From WVYX01 sp039592335 (GTDB taxonomy: Bacteria; Gemmatimonadota; Gemmatimonadetes; Gemmatimonadales; GWC2-71-9), in contig JBDHBX010000002.1 in the NCBI GenBank assembly GCA_039592335.1, positions 136,738-200,737 of the forward strand: a stretch of DNA of 64,000 bases, written 5' to 3'. Shown here piece by piece: positions 10,807 through 19,577 of the stretch; within the stretch, counting starts at the first letter, position 1; every line of letters begins with the position of its first letter. The notes below the pieces were generated by a model that saw nothing but the letters and a program-made list of their open reading frames with translations, made no database searches and was not told the DNA's origin. Made by a program: the position numbers and the translations under genes.

Positions 10807-11898
10807 ATGACCACTGTGCAATGCGTTCCCAGGCTGACGGTGAGTTTCGCTGCTGTCGTGCTGGCGGCGCTCATCGCAGCGCGACCGGTTGAAGCGCAGG
10901 TCGAGATCAAGTCGAAGGCCATGCAGATCACGCTCACCGGCCGTCTGCACATGCAGTGGAACCACACGTCGGCAACCGGCGTCGACGTTGCATCCACGTT
11001 CTTCGTGCGCCGTGCGCGGCTCACGGCCGAGGTCAAGATCAACGACTTCATATCGGGCAAGATCCAGCCGGAGTATGGTGAGGGCACGGTCGGCCTGAGG
11101 GATGCGTACGTGGACCTCAACTTCGACCGGGCATTCCGCTTCCGGGCGGGACAGTTCAAGCGGCCCTTCGACCGGTTCGAGTTGGTGAGCTCGACGCAGA
11201 TCCTCGTGATCGAGCGTGCAGGCGGGGTCCGCGGAACACCGGACTGCTCCGGCGTGGGGAACGTGTGCTCCTTCAGCCGGTTCACCGAGAAGCTCAACTA
11301 CTCCGACCGCGACCTCGGCTTCGAGATCCTGGGCGACGTGGGGAAGATCCGGTACTCGGCGTCGGTGACCAACGGTGAAGGGCCCAACGACCGGGTCGAC
11401 GAGAACGGAACCAAATCCTACACCGGTCGTCTCGAGTACCGCGGCAGCGGTCTCACGTTCGGTGCGCACGCGGGAGTGCACGACTATCCCAACGACAGCA
11501 CCGGGACCGACGAGTATGCGGTCGCGTACGGTGCCGACGTGGATTGGGGGCAGTACGAGCAGCCGGGTGCCCACGTCAAGGCCGGCGTGGTCTACGGTGA
11601 CAACTGGAAGAACCTCAGAATGCCCGACCCCAGCAAGTTCGTCTCGGCGCAGGGGATCGCGGCGTACATGTTCCCCATCCGGGAGAACCGTTTCGTGTAC
11701 GGTATTGAACCGGTGGCGCGCGCGAGTTGGGGTGATCCGGATACGGATGTGAGCGGCGACGACGGCTGGCTGTTCACGCCGGGACTGGTGTTCTACTTCA
11801 CCGGCCGCAACAAGTTCGCTATCAACGTGGACGTCTGGTCGCCCGCCACGGGCAACACGGAGTGGTCAGGAAAGGCGCAGATGTACCTGCATTTCTGA
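10807..11898 (+). CDS. OprP/OprO-like outer-membrane porin
   Basis: 363-residue exported beta-barrel protein. A signal peptide covers about residues 1-31 (ending ARPVEAQ). After it comes the porin O/P start: LTGRLHMQWN, then FFVRRARLTAEVKIND and GQFKRPFDRFE, typical of phosphate-selective-type porins. The last residue is phenylalanine (MYLHF), the C-terminal signature recognised by the BAM machinery. A GGGAGTAGGA ribosome site precedes the ATG. Phosphate selectivity cannot be confirmed from sequence; OprP-type porins also carry other anions. It converges on a small PhoB-like DNA-binding gene. Confidence 0.87.
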   Translation: MTTVQCVPRLTVSFAAVVLAALIAARPVEAQVEIKSKAMQITLTGRLHMQWNHTSATGVDVASTFFVRRARLTAEVKINDFISGKIQPEYGEGTVGLRDAYVDLNFDRAFRFRAGQFKRPFDRFELVSSTQILVIERAGGVRGTPDCSGVGNVCSFSRFTEKLNYSDRDLGFEILGDVGKIRYSASVTNGEGPNDRVDENGTKSYTGRLEYRGSGLTFGAHAGVHDYPNDSTGTDEYAVAYGADVDWGQYEQPGAHVKAGVVYGDNWKNLRMPDPSKFVSAQGIAAYMFPIRENRFVYGIEPVARASWGDPDTDVSGDDGWLFTPGLVFYFTGRNKFAINVDVWSPATGNTEWSGKAQMYLHF

Positions 11899-11922
11899 GA
11901 CAACGGTTCTGGTGCGGGGAGA

Positions 11923-12240
11923 CTACTCAGTACCCTGGAGGCGATAACCCAAGCCGCGAACCGTCTCGATGTGGTGCGCGGCGGGGCCGAGCTTGGCCCG
12001 CAGGCGCCGCACGTGCATGTCCACGGTGCGGGTTCGCATATCCCCGCGTGCCCGCCACACACGCTCGAGCAGTTGGGGTCTGGACTGGGGCTGGCCGCGG
12101 CGCCTGAGCAAGGCTTCGAGGAGCCTGAACTCCGTGGGCGTCAGAGCCACCGCGCGCCCATCGACCGTCACGCGCCGCCTCGGGACATCGAGCCGAATGG
12201 GACCTGCCTCCATCACCGTGCCGCCGTGCAGTGCTTCCAC
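11923..12240 (-). CDS. Stand-alone OmpR/PhoB-type winged-helix DNA-binding protein
   Basis: 105 residues that correspond almost entirely to a Trans_reg_C winged helix. Key elements are LTPTEFRLLEALL (first helix), RTVDMHVRRLRAKL (recognition helix) and IETVRGLGYRL (wing). No receiver domain precedes it, and the upstream sequence on this strand shows no receiver-coding frame. Start is GTG 12240; an internal ATG at 12213 would give 96 residues. It could be a constitutive or partner-regulated regulator, or the remnant of a response regulator. Convergence with the porin gene suggests, but does not show, porin control. Confidence 0.85.
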   Translation of the reverse strand: MEALHGGTVMEAGPIRLDVPRRRVTVDGRAVALTPTEFRLLEALLRRRGQPQSRPQLLERVWRARGDMRTRTVDMHVRRLRAKLGPAAHHIETVRGLGYRLQGTE

Positions 12241-12388
12241 CGTGGATTCTCGTTCTGGAAACGGGGAGGCTGAATTTAGTACGCGTGTACCGGTCTGACT
12301 ACCGGGGGCCTACCGGATTGCGTCGCTCCCGTCTCCCCCGCAGATTGCGGCACCCTTGACCCCCTTTCTCACCGCGAGGAGCCCCCGA

Positions 12389-12610
12389 GTGAGTGACCGA
12401 GTCACGGTGTTCGTGAACGAGCAAGCGGTGGAAGTTGCCGTCGGCAGCACGGTCCTCGATGCGGTGCGCGCGTTGGACGCCGAGCTGGCGGCGGCACTGA
12501 CCGGCACCGGCACCTACGTGACCGACGGCGTAGGCCGGCGCATCGACCCCGGGGACGCACTCACGGGTGGCAGCATCCTCCGCGTGGTGGTCTCGGCGCG
12601 AGACCCGTGA
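12389..12610 (+). CDS. Small beta-grasp-like (ThiS/MoaD-like) protein
   Basis: 73 residues starting at GTG 12389, with a GAGGAG ribosome site. The pattern of a first strand (RVTVFVNEQAVEV), a helix (GSTVLDAVRALDAELA), then DGVGRRIDPGDAL and a last strand (ILRVVVSAR) resembles ThiS/MoaD/TGS beta-grasp proteins. It lacks the C-terminal GG needed for sulfur carrier activity and ends ARDP, so a sulfur-carrier role is unlikely. The stop overlaps the adenosine deaminase start (GTGA), so it is translationally coupled to the purine salvage operon and is its first gene. Function unknown. Confidence 0.7.
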   Translation: MSDRVTVFVNEQAVEVAVGSTVLDAVRALDAELAAALTGTGTYVTDGVGRRIDPGDALTGGSILRVVVSARDP

Positions 12611-13632
12611 GCCTCACCCGTGAGCTGATCCACCGCCTTCCCAAGCCCGAGCTGCACGTGCACCTGGATGGCTGCCTCCGGCCGGCCACGATGCTCGAGT
12701 TCGCGCGAGAGCAGCGGGTGACGATGCCGGCCGACACACCCGAGGAGCTGGCGGACGCCCTGTTCGCCCGCAACGCACGGCACCTGGAGGACTACCTACA
12801 GCTCTACCGCCATACTGTGGGGCTGATGCAGACGCCGCCGGCGTTGGAGCGGATCGCATACGAGTTCGTGCTGGACGCGGCGGCCGACAATGTGAAATAC
12901 GTCGAGGTGCGCTACTGCCCGGCGCTCCACACGCCGGCCATGACGCTGACGGAGGCGATCGAATCCCCGCTGGCCGGCCTCAAGCAAGGCGAGGCGGAGA
13001 CGGGTACCGTGGCGCGCCTCATTCTGTGTGGGTTGCGCACGTTCGATCCATCGGTGTCGCAGGAACTGGCGCAGGCGGTCGTGGACTACGGCCATGACGG
13101 GGTCGTGGCCTTCGACCTCGCTGGCTCCGAGCGCGGTCACCCGGCGGCCGACCACGCCAAGGCGTTCGAGCACGTGCTCTCACACGGACTACACTGTACC
13201 TGCCACGCTGGTGAGGGAGCGGGCCCCGAATCGATCGACGAGGCGATTCACGTGTGTGGTGCGCAGCGGATCGGGCACGGCACGCACCTGTTCCAAGATG
13301 CCGAGCTCGAGGAGCAAGTGATCGGGCAGCAGATCCCGCTGGAGGTGTGCATCTCCTCCAACGTGCACACGCACGCGGTCGAGGACATCGGCCAGCACCC
13401 GGTGCGTCGCTACATGGACAAGGGCGGCAAGGTCACGCTCAACACCGACAGCCGGTTGATGGACAACACCACGGTGACCCACGAGTACTGGGTCGCGCAT
13501 GAGCAACTCGGTTTCACCCGGGATGAGCTCGACCGGGTGATCATCAACGGCTTCGAGAGCGCGTTCCTGCCCGATGAGCAGAAGGCCGCGCTGCTGGGGC
13601 GCGTCACGCGAGAACTTCAGGATATCGAATGA
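12607..13632 (+). CDS. add: Adenosine deaminase
   Basis: 341-residue metal-dependent deaminase of the amidohydrolase superfamily, converting adenosine to inosine. Zinc ligands are visible as H17 and H19 in ELHVHLDG, the HAGEG block at H200, and D281 in NTDS. The usual NTDDP is NTDSR here, a variation seen in ADA-like proteins that could alter substrate preference toward other adenine compounds. It overlaps both neighbours, the small beta-grasp protein (GTGA) and the nucleoside transporter (ATGA), placing it firmly in a nucleoside uptake and salvage operon. Confidence 0.93.
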   Translation: MSLTRELIHRLPKPELHVHLDGCLRPATMLEFAREQRVTMPADTPEELADALFARNARHLEDYLQLYRHTVGLMQTPPALERIAYEFVLDAAADNVKYVEVRYCPALHTPAMTLTEAIESPLAGLKQGEAETGTVARLILCGLRTFDPSVSQELAQAVVDYGHDGVVAFDLAGSERGHPAADHAKAFEHVLSHGLHCTCHAGEGAGPESIDEAIHVCGAQRIGHGTHLFQDAELEEQVIGQQIPLEVCISSNVHTHAVEDIGQHPVRRYMDKGGKVTLNTDSRLMDNTTVTHEYWVAHEQLGFTRDELDRVIINGFESAFLPDEQKAALLGRVTRELQDIE

Positions 13633-15011
13633 ACGCCTTGTGGGTCCTGCAGGAGCTCGGTCAGCAGCTTGCCCAAACGCGCGAGGGAGTGGAGCAGACC
13701 GTCCTCGCACGGCTCGTGGGCGTCGTGGGCATCGCCACGATGATCGTGATCGCCTGGCTGCTCTCCAAGGACCGGCGGCGCGTCAACTGGCGGTTGGTGG
13801 GGTCCGGAGTGGCGCTGCAGGTGGTGTTTGGCGTCCTCGTGCTCAAGACGGGCGTCGGTCGCGCGCTGTTCAGGGCCGCCAACGACGTGTTCATCAAGCT
13901 GCTGGGGTTCACCGAGGAGGGCGCCCGCTTCATCTTCGGCAACCTCGTCAAGAACAACGTGCCCGTCGGGCCGGTCACCCAAGCACCGGCGGACATGGCC
14001 CCGGTGCAATCGGTCGAGATGTGGGCCAACACGGGCTCGTACTTCGCGTTCAGCGTGCTGCCCACGATCATCTTCTTCTCCTCGCTGATGGCGGTGCTGT
14101 ACTACCTCGGCCTGATGCAGCGCATCGTCCAGGGCATCGCGTGGGTCATGCAGCGCACCATGGGCACGTCGGGGGCCGAGACCCTGTCAGTCGCGGGGAA
14201 CATCTTTGTGGGGCCGACCGAGGCGCCGCTGATGATCCGCCCGTTCGTCGGGAAGATGACGTACTCCGAGCTCGACACGGTCATGGTGGGTGGCTTCGCC
14301 ACTATCGCCGGCGGCGTGATGGCGGCCTACGTCGCGATGCTCTCGCCGTACTTCAGCGACATCGCGGGGCACCTGCTCACGGCCAGTGTGATGAATGCCC
14401 CGGCCGCGCTCTACATCTCGAAGCTGCTGGTGCCCGAGGTGGACGCGCCCGTCACCAAGGGGAAGTCCAAGCTGACGGTGGAAAAGGAGGAGGCGAACGT
14501 CATCGACGCGGCGGCATCCGGGGCGGCGCAGGGCCTCAAGCTGGCGTTCAACGTGGCAGCGATGCTGCTCGCGTTCGTGGCGCTCATCGCGATGGTCAAC
14601 TACTTGGTTGGGGGTGTCGGGGGGGTGGTCGGCATCGAGGGACTCACGCTGGAGCGGATCTTCGGTTGGGTGCTGGCGCCGCTCGCCCTGGTCATGGGCG
14701 TGCCGTGGGCCGATGCCGGCACCGTCGGCGCGCTGGTGGGAGTGAAGGTCGTGCTGACCGAGTTTATCGCCTACCTCCAGTTGGCCGGCACGATGGCCGC
14801 GGACGGTGCGATCTCCCCCAAGGGTGCGGTGATCGCCACGTACGCGCTGCTCGGCTTCGCCAACTTCCCCTCCATCGCGATTCAGATCGGCGGCATCGGG
14901 GGCATCGCACCCGAGCGGCGCGGCGATCTCTCGCGGCTCGGACTCAAGGCCATGGTCGGCGGCAACCTAGCGGCGTTCACGTCGGCGAGTCTGGCGGGAC
15001 TGTTGGTGTGA
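13629..15011 (+). CDS. Concentrative nucleoside transporter (CNT/NupC family)
   Basis: 460-residue inner-membrane symporter bringing nucleosides into the cell. CNT signatures are the GNIFVGPTEAPLMIRPF block, the VGVKVVLTEFIAYLQ motif (family GxKxxxNEFxAY) and ATYALLGFANFPSIAIQIGG near the C-terminus. It has about ten hydrophobic segments. A soluble loop around residues 265-300 carries many Lys and Glu. It overlaps adenosine deaminase upstream (ATGA) and purine nucleoside phosphorylase downstream (GTGA), so uptake, deamination and phosphorolysis are coupled. Ion preference (Na+ or H+) cannot be told by eye. Confidence 0.95.
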   Translation: MNALWVLQELGQQLAQTREGVEQTVLARLVGVVGIATMIVIAWLLSKDRRRVNWRLVGSGVALQVVFGVLVLKTGVGRALFRAANDVFIKLLGFTEEGARFIFGNLVKNNVPVGPVTQAPADMAPVQSVEMWANTGSYFAFSVLPTIIFFSSLMAVLYYLGLMQRIVQGIAWVMQRTMGTSGAETLSVAGNIFVGPTEAPLMIRPFVGKMTYSELDTVMVGGFATIAGGVMAAYVAMLSPYFSDIAGHLLTASVMNAPAALYISKLLVPEVDAPVTKGKSKLTVEKEEANVIDAAASGAAQGLKLAFNVAAMLLAFVALIAMVNYLVGGVGGVVGIEGLTLERIFGWVLAPLALVMGVPWADAGTVGALVGVKVVLTEFIAYLQLAGTMAADGAISPKGAVIATYALLGFANFPSIAIQIGGIGGIAPERRGDLSRLGLKAMVGGNLAAFTSASLAGLLV

Positions 15012-15814
15012 GCATCTCCGACGCCGTCGCGATCGTGCGGGAGCGGCTGGGCGACCTCGAGCCCCGGGTGGCCGTCGTGCTCGGCTCGGGTCTCGGAGGC
15101 CTGGCAGAGGCGGTGCCGGCGCCCACCCGCATTCCTTATCAGGGGATCCCCGGCTTCCCCACTCCCCGGGTCGAGGGCCACGCCGGGGAGTTGATCGCGG
15201 GCGAGCTCGAAGGCGTGTCGGTGATCCTCCAGAGCGGCCGTTTTCATCTATATGAAGGCCACCCGCCCGACACGGCTGCCATGCCGGTGCGCACCTTCGC
15301 GGAGCTCGGTGTCGAGATCCTGATCGTCACCAACGCGGCAGGGGGCCTGCAGGCGGCGTTCCGGGTTCCCACCCTGATGCTGATCGCCGACCACGTGAAC
15401 CTCATGTGGCGGAACCCGCTGATCGGTCCGGTGCTGGAGGGCGAGGAGCGCTTCCCCGACATGGCGGTGCCGTACGATCGGGACCTGCGGGAGTTGGCCA
15501 GGCGGGCGGCCAGGGAGGCGGGAATCCGGCTGGAGGAGGGGGTGTACGCCGGGGTGCTGGGGCCCAGCTACGAGACCCCCGCCGAGATCGGGATGCTCAA
15601 GCGCGTCGGGGCGGATGCGGTGGGGATGTCCACCGTGCCGGAGGTGGTGGCCGCCCGGGCCCGTGGGCTCCGCGTGCTGGGGATCTCCAGCATCACCAAC
15701 GCTGCGGCGGGGCTGTCCGGGGAGCCGCTGTCGCACGAGGAGGTGCTCGAAGCCGGGCGGCACCTGGCGGCGGATCTGGAAGTCGTTGTCAGGGGGGTGC
15801 TTAGCAGCATCTGA
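15008..15814 (+). CDS. punA: Purine-nucleoside phosphorylase
   Basis: 268 residues starting at GTG 15008, which overlaps the transporter stop. It cleaves inosine and guanosine to base plus ribose 1-phosphate. Family landmarks are LGSGLGGL (phosphate binding), GRFHLYEGH, NAAGGL, MSTVPEVVAAR and SSITNAAAG. The Asn in the last motif is typical of trimeric PNPs acting on 6-oxopurines, which fits the upstream adenosine deaminase supplying inosine. An in-frame open stretch extends far upstream across the transporter, but homology begins only here. It is the last gene of the operon. Confidence 0.95.
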   Translation: MSISDAVAIVRERLGDLEPRVAVVLGSGLGGLAEAVPAPTRIPYQGIPGFPTPRVEGHAGELIAGELEGVSVILQSGRFHLYEGHPPDTAAMPVRTFAELGVEILIVTNAAGGLQAAFRVPTLMLIADHVNLMWRNPLIGPVLEGEERFPDMAVPYDRDLRELARRAAREAGIRLEEGVYAGVLGPSYETPAEIGMLKRVGADAVGMSTVPEVVAARARGLRVLGISSITNAAAGLSGEPLSHEEVLEAGRHLAADLEVVVRGVLSSI

Positions 15815-15847
15815 GCGCGGTCCATTGCAGGGACGGCTCGTTGCGGT

Positions 15848-15962
15848 GAGGGGGGACCTCTCGGGCAGGACTTCTGATGCAGCCGCCCACCGCCCCGTAC
15901 CTCTCATTTCATTCCGCCCACCACCTCAGCCCCCAGAAGCCCTGCCTACGAGGTCCCCCCTC
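15848..15962. repeat. Long imperfect hairpin in the intergenic gap before the sigma operon
   Basis: The 315-base gap between punA and the ECF sigma gene (15815-16129) contains a large inverted repeat. A perfect 13-bp stem (15848-15860 with 15950-15962) is followed inward by a 7-bp stem (15863-15869 with 15941-15947, one GU) and a 6-bp stem (15871-15876 with 15934-15939), giving 26 pairs around a 57-base C-rich loop. It could be a purine-operon terminator, a structured leader of the sigma transcript, or a small palindromic element. I see no ORF with support in the rest of the gap, which is C-rich. Confidence 0.7.
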
Positions 15963-16129
15963 CCCTCGGCTGCCGGGCTCCGCCGCGCGGTCAGCTCCTT
16001 CCCTGCCGGACCTGACAGCCTCCGCGCCCGCCCGCCGGGGCGCCCGGCCCACCCCCCCTTTCAACCTGCAACCCTTTTCTCCATGGTTGTGTCTCCTAGA
16101 CAGCAACGACCCACGAGCTCGGGGGTTGG

Positions 16130-16672
16130 GTGGACGAACAAGCACTGATCGCCGGCGTCCGCGCCGGAGAGCCACAAGCGGAGCGCGCGCTCTACGACGA
16201 GAACGTCGACCGGGTCTACCGGTTGGCGTACCGGATGACCGGCGACGAGGAGCTGGCCCGGGACTTCACGCAGGACGCGTTCATCCGGGCCTTTGAGAAG
16301 ATCGACCAGTTCCGGGGTGAGGCGGCGCTTCCCACCTGGTTACGGTCGATCGCGGTGAGCGTGATCCTGAACGGGCTCAGGAAGGTGAAGCGGCTGCGGC
16401 AGCGCGAGGTGGGGTTGAACGTGGCCGGGGCGGTCGGAGGGAATCCGAGGCAGGCCGAGCCGGATCTGAAGGTGAAGCTGCGGGGCGCGATCGATGCGCT
16501 GCCTGACAAATATCGGATGGTGTTCGTGATGCACGACGTCGAGGGATACACCCACCAGGAAATCAGCGAGGCGCTGGGCATGCAGCTCGGCACCTCCAAG
16601 GCGCAGCTCTCGCGGGCCCGGGCCAAGCTGCGGGAATCGCTCGCGGAGTTCGCCGGGGAGTGGGCGTCATGA
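16130..16672 (+). CDS. ECF RNA polymerase sigma factor
   Basis: 180-residue extracytoplasmic-function sigma factor. Region 2 includes RVYRLAYRMTGDEELARDFTQ and then DAFIRAFEKIDQFRG, which bind core polymerase and the -10 element. Region 4 includes ALPDKYRMVFVMHDVEGYTH and then QEISEALGMQLGTSKAQLSR, the -35-binding helix-turn-helix. Start is GTG 16130; the preceding G-rich stretch is a weak ribosome site. The stop overlaps the next gene (ATGA), which encodes a membrane protein in the usual anti-sigma position. Three HEAT-repeat genes follow, so this sigma probably controls or is controlled by that exported set. Confidence 0.95.
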   Translation: MDEQALIAGVRAGEPQAERALYDENVDRVYRLAYRMTGDEELARDFTQDAFIRAFEKIDQFRGEAALPTWLRSIAVSVILNGLRKVKRLRQREVGLNVAGAVGGNPRQAEPDLKVKLRGAIDALPDKYRMVFVMHDVEGYTHQEISEALGMQLGTSKAQLSRARAKLRESLAEFAGEWAS

Positions 16673-17337
16673 CCGAGGAGAAGTTCCAGGAGTTCCTGCG
16701 CGACGCAGCGCAGGACTACCACCGGCCACCGGAGCCGCCACGGGCAGAGATGTGGCAGGCGATCCGGGCGGCGCAGCGGGCGCAAGAGGCGGAGCGCGCC
16801 CGCCGGGCCTGGCGGTGGCAGCGCGGCGCGTTCCGCTCGCCCGTAGTGCGCTGGGGCGTGGGCATCGCCGCCGCGCTGGTGATCGGCATCGGCATCGGGA
16901 GACTCATGCCGCGGGGAGCGGGAACGCAGCTCGTGGAGGGCCCTGACGCCGAGCCGGCGGCTGAGACTGCGGGACGCGGCGCCGCGTACCAGTTCGCGGC
17001 GAACGAGCACCTGGGGCAGGTAGAGATGTTCCTCACGGCGTTCCGGGTGGATGCGCGCACGGGACGCACGGTGAGCGACTCACCGGACCAGGCCCGGCAG
17101 CTGCTCAGCACCACGCGGCTGCTGCTCGACTCCCCGGCATCGGACGACACCCAGCTGCGCACGCTGCTGGAGGACATCGAGCTGGTGCTGGTGCAGATCT
17201 CGCAGTTCGCGGGCCAGCAGGACAACGAGGAGTTGGACTTGATCGACGACAGCATGGAGCGGCGCAGCGTGCTGCTCCGGTTGCAGACGGCGTTGACCGG
17301 CCAGCCGGGTATGGCCGGCGTGCAAGGAGTGCTCTGA
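16669..17337 (+). CDS. Probable anti-sigma factor (single-pass membrane protein)
   Basis: 222 residues. The N-terminal 60 residues are charged and carry a YHRPPEPPRAEMW segment. One transmembrane helix spans about residues 61-78 (RWGVGIAAALVIGIGIGRL). The outer part is alpha-helical by composition and rich in Gln, Leu and Asp. There is no zinc-finger (HxxxCxxC) motif, so it is not a ZAS-type anti-sigma. It overlaps the sigma gene by ATGA and the HEAT gene by one base (TGATG), so its role as sigma partner is inferred from position and topology. Confidence 0.75.
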   Translation: MTEEKFQEFLRDAAQDYHRPPEPPRAEMWQAIRAAQRAQEAERARRAWRWQRGAFRSPVVRWGVGIAAALVIGIGIGRLMPRGAGTQLVEGPDAEPAAETAGRGAAYQFAANEHLGQVEMFLTAFRVDARTGRTVSDSPDQARQLLSTTRLLLDSPASDDTQLRTLLEDIELVLVQISQFAGQQDNEELDLIDDSMERRSVLLRLQTALTGQPGMAGVQGVL

Positions 17338-18761
17338 TGCGGAAGATGACGATGGTTCTAGGACTCATCACCCTGTGGGCTGGCGTGACCGCGACGGCGC
17401 ACGCGCAGGAGCCGGTGGCTGCGGCTGCCGGGCTGAGCGCGGTTGCAGCGCCCACTGCGGCGGCGCTACCTGCGGGCCTGCTGCCGCAGGATCCCGCCGA
17501 TTCGCTGTACCGCGCGGGGCGCAGAGCGTTGAACGCCGGCAATTACCGCGAGGCGGCCGACTACTTCGCCACCATCCGTGCGCGGTATCCCAACTCCGGG
17601 TACGTAGCCGATGCCTATTACTGGGAGGCCTACGCGCGGTACCGCGGCGGCAACACCGAAGACCTGAAGGTGGCGCGCGAGCTGCTCAGGCAGCAGGCGC
17701 AGCAGTATCCCGACGCCGCCACAACGCACGACGCCGAGATCCTGCTGGCCCGTGTTCGGGGCACCCTGGCGCGCCGGGGTGATGCGGAGGCCGCCGAGAG
17801 GGTGGCCGTCGACGCGGCCCCTGATGCGCCGCGCCCCGATCGGCCCGAGCGCCCTGACCGGCCCCCGCGCCCTCCGAGGCACGAGGACGACATGCGGGTG
17901 GCCGCGCTCAACGCGCTGCTGCAGATGAACGCCGAGCAGGCGGTCCCCATCCTCCGGAAGGTGCTGGAGAAGCGGGACGAAGGCTCGGTGGAGCTGCGGC
18001 GCAAGGCGGTATTCATCATCTCGCAGCAGCACAGCGACGAGACCGCCGAGATCATGTTGGACGTGGTGCGTAACGATCCGGACCCCGAGGTGCGCGCCCA
18101 GGCGGTGTTCTGGCTCTCGCAGGTGCCGACCGAGGAAGCGGTGATCGCGCTCGACTCCGTGCTACTCCACTCCACCGACCGCGAGGTGCAGGAGAAGGCG
18201 GTGTTCGCGCTGTCGCAGCATGCGAGCCGCCGGGCGATACAGGGTCTGCGCAACTACGTGCAGCGGGACGACGTGCCGGAGGGGCTCAAGGAGAAGGCGA
18301 TCTTCTGGATCGGGCAGCACCACGACCCCGAGAACCGGGAGTTCCTGCGGGAGCTGTACGGCCAGCTCCGAAGCGCAGAGCTCAGGGAGCGCGTGATCTT
18401 CTCGATCTCTCAGGGCGGCACCGAGGAGGACTCGCGCTGGCTCATGGATCGGGCGCTGGATCCCGACGAATCGCTCGAGATGCGGAAGAAGGCGCTCTTC
18501 TGGGCGGGCCAGAGCCACGAGGTGAGCGCGACCGACCTGGTGCGGTTATACGACACCATCGGCGACACCGACATGAAGAACCAGCTCATCTTCGTGTTCT
18601 CGCAGCGGCACGAGCCCGAAGTGATCGACAAGCTGATGGACATCGCGCGCAACGAGTCCGATCCGGACCTGCGGAAGAAGGCGGTGTTCTGGTTGGGGCA
18701 GTCGCACGATCCGAGAGTGGCCGACTTCCTGCTCGAGCTCATCACGCAGGAAGTGCCCTAG
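17337..18761 (+). CDS. Exported HEAT-repeat protein with TPR-like N-terminus
   Basis: 474 residues. A signal peptide covers about 1-23 (ending TAHAQ). A tol-pal/TPR-like helical region follows at about 52-148 (SLYRAGRRALNAGNYREAAD, then YPNSGYVADAYYWEAYARY). A proline/arginine linker spans about 163-184, then eight HEAT-like repeats run to the end. Each repeat ends in an A-[VIL]-F-x-x-[SG]-Q signature, the first three at 224-230, 256-262 and 288-294, giving a 32-residue period. Such solenoids bind proteins. Its location in a sigma operon suggests a periplasmic sensor or scaffold. The HEAT part is closely paralogous to the next gene. Confidence 0.88.
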   Translation: MRKMTMVLGLITLWAGVTATAHAQEPVAAAAGLSAVAAPTAAALPAGLLPQDPADSLYRAGRRALNAGNYREAADYFATIRARYPNSGYVADAYYWEAYARYRGGNTEDLKVARELLRQQAQQYPDAATTHDAEILLARVRGTLARRGDAEAAERVAVDAAPDAPRPDRPERPDRPPRPPRHEDDMRVAALNALLQMNAEQAVPILRKVLEKRDEGSVELRRKAVFIISQQHSDETAEIMLDVVRNDPDPEVRAQAVFWLSQVPTEEAVIALDSVLLHSTDREVQEKAVFALSQHASRRAIQGLRNYVQRDDVPEGLKEKAIFWIGQHHDPENREFLRELYGQLRSAELRERVIFSISQGGTEEDSRWLMDRALDPDESLEMRKKALFWAGQSHEVSATDLVRLYDTIGDTDMKNQLIFVFSQRHEPEVIDKLMDIARNESDPDLRKKAVFWLGQSHDPRVADFLLELITQEVP

Positions 18762-18791
18762 AGCGTGGTGCACCAGCAAGGAGAACGAACG

Positions 18792-19577
18792 ATGCGGTTC
18801 TTTCCCATAGTGGCAGTGGTCGGGGGCATCGCGCTCACCGGCGTGGCCTACGACACTCCTGTCGCTCCGACGTGGAGCGGGGTCTTGCAGGAATGCGAGG
18901 ACCAGGAGCTGCAGCGCGCGGCGATGAACGCGCTGCTGCAGATGGATGCCGAGCAGGCGATGCCGATCCTGATGAAGGTGCTCGAGCGGCGTGACCCCTG
19001 CTCGACCGAGCTGCGCGAGAAGGCGGTGTTCGTGATCTCGCAGCACGAGACCGCCGAGACCGCCTCGATCCTGCTCGACGTGGTGCGCGACGATCCGGAC
19101 GCCGACGTCCGCGCCAAGGCGGTGTTCTGGCTCTCCCAGGTGCCGGGCGAGGCGACGGTGATTGCGCTCGACTCCCTGTTGCTGCACTCCACCGACCGCG
19201 AGGTGCAGAAGAAGGCGCTCTTCGCCCTCTCCCAGCACGACAGCGAGCGGGCCGGGCAGGCGTTGCAAGCCTACGCGCAGAGCACGGAGCAGCCCGACGC
19301 CTTGCGGGAGAAGGCGATCTTCTGGCTGAGCCAGCACGACGACGCGGGGAACGTGGGCTTCCTGCAGCAGCTGTACGGTCAGCTCGAGACGCGCCGGCTC
19401 AAGCAGCGCGTGATCTTCGGGCTGTCGCAACGCGACGAGCCGGAGGCGGTGGATTACCTGATGCAAATCGCCCGTACCGAGACCGACCCCGACCTGCAGA
19501 AGAAGGCGCTCTTCTGGCTGGGACAGACCAACGACCCGCGGGTGGCCGACTTCCTGCTGGAGATCATCGGACAATGA
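18792..19577 (+). CDS. Exported HEAT-repeat protein, paralogue of the previous gene
   Basis: 261 residues from ATG 18792, chosen because an AAGGAG ribosome site lies 8 bases upstream; the frame is also open from 18765. A signal-like hydrophobic N-terminus (FFPIVAVVGGIALTGVAY) precedes six repeats with the same A-[VIL]-F-x-x-[SG]-Q signature. Whole segments such as DREVQ-KKALFALSQH and DPDLQKKALFWLGQ are nearly identical to the upstream protein, so the pair arose by tandem duplication. It lacks the TPR-like and proline-rich parts. Two cysteines (in LQECED and RRDPCS) are unique to this copy. The stop overlaps the next start (ATGA). Confidence 0.88.
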   Translation: MRFFPIVAVVGGIALTGVAYDTPVAPTWSGVLQECEDQELQRAAMNALLQMDAEQAMPILMKVLERRDPCSTELREKAVFVISQHETAETASILLDVVRDDPDADVRAKAVFWLSQVPGEATVIALDSLLLHSTDREVQKKALFALSQHDSERAGQALQAYAQSTEQPDALREKAIFWLSQHDDAGNVGFLQQLYGQLETRRLKQRVIFGLSQRDEPEAVDYLMQIARTETDPDLQKKALFWLGQTNDPRVADFLLEIIGQ

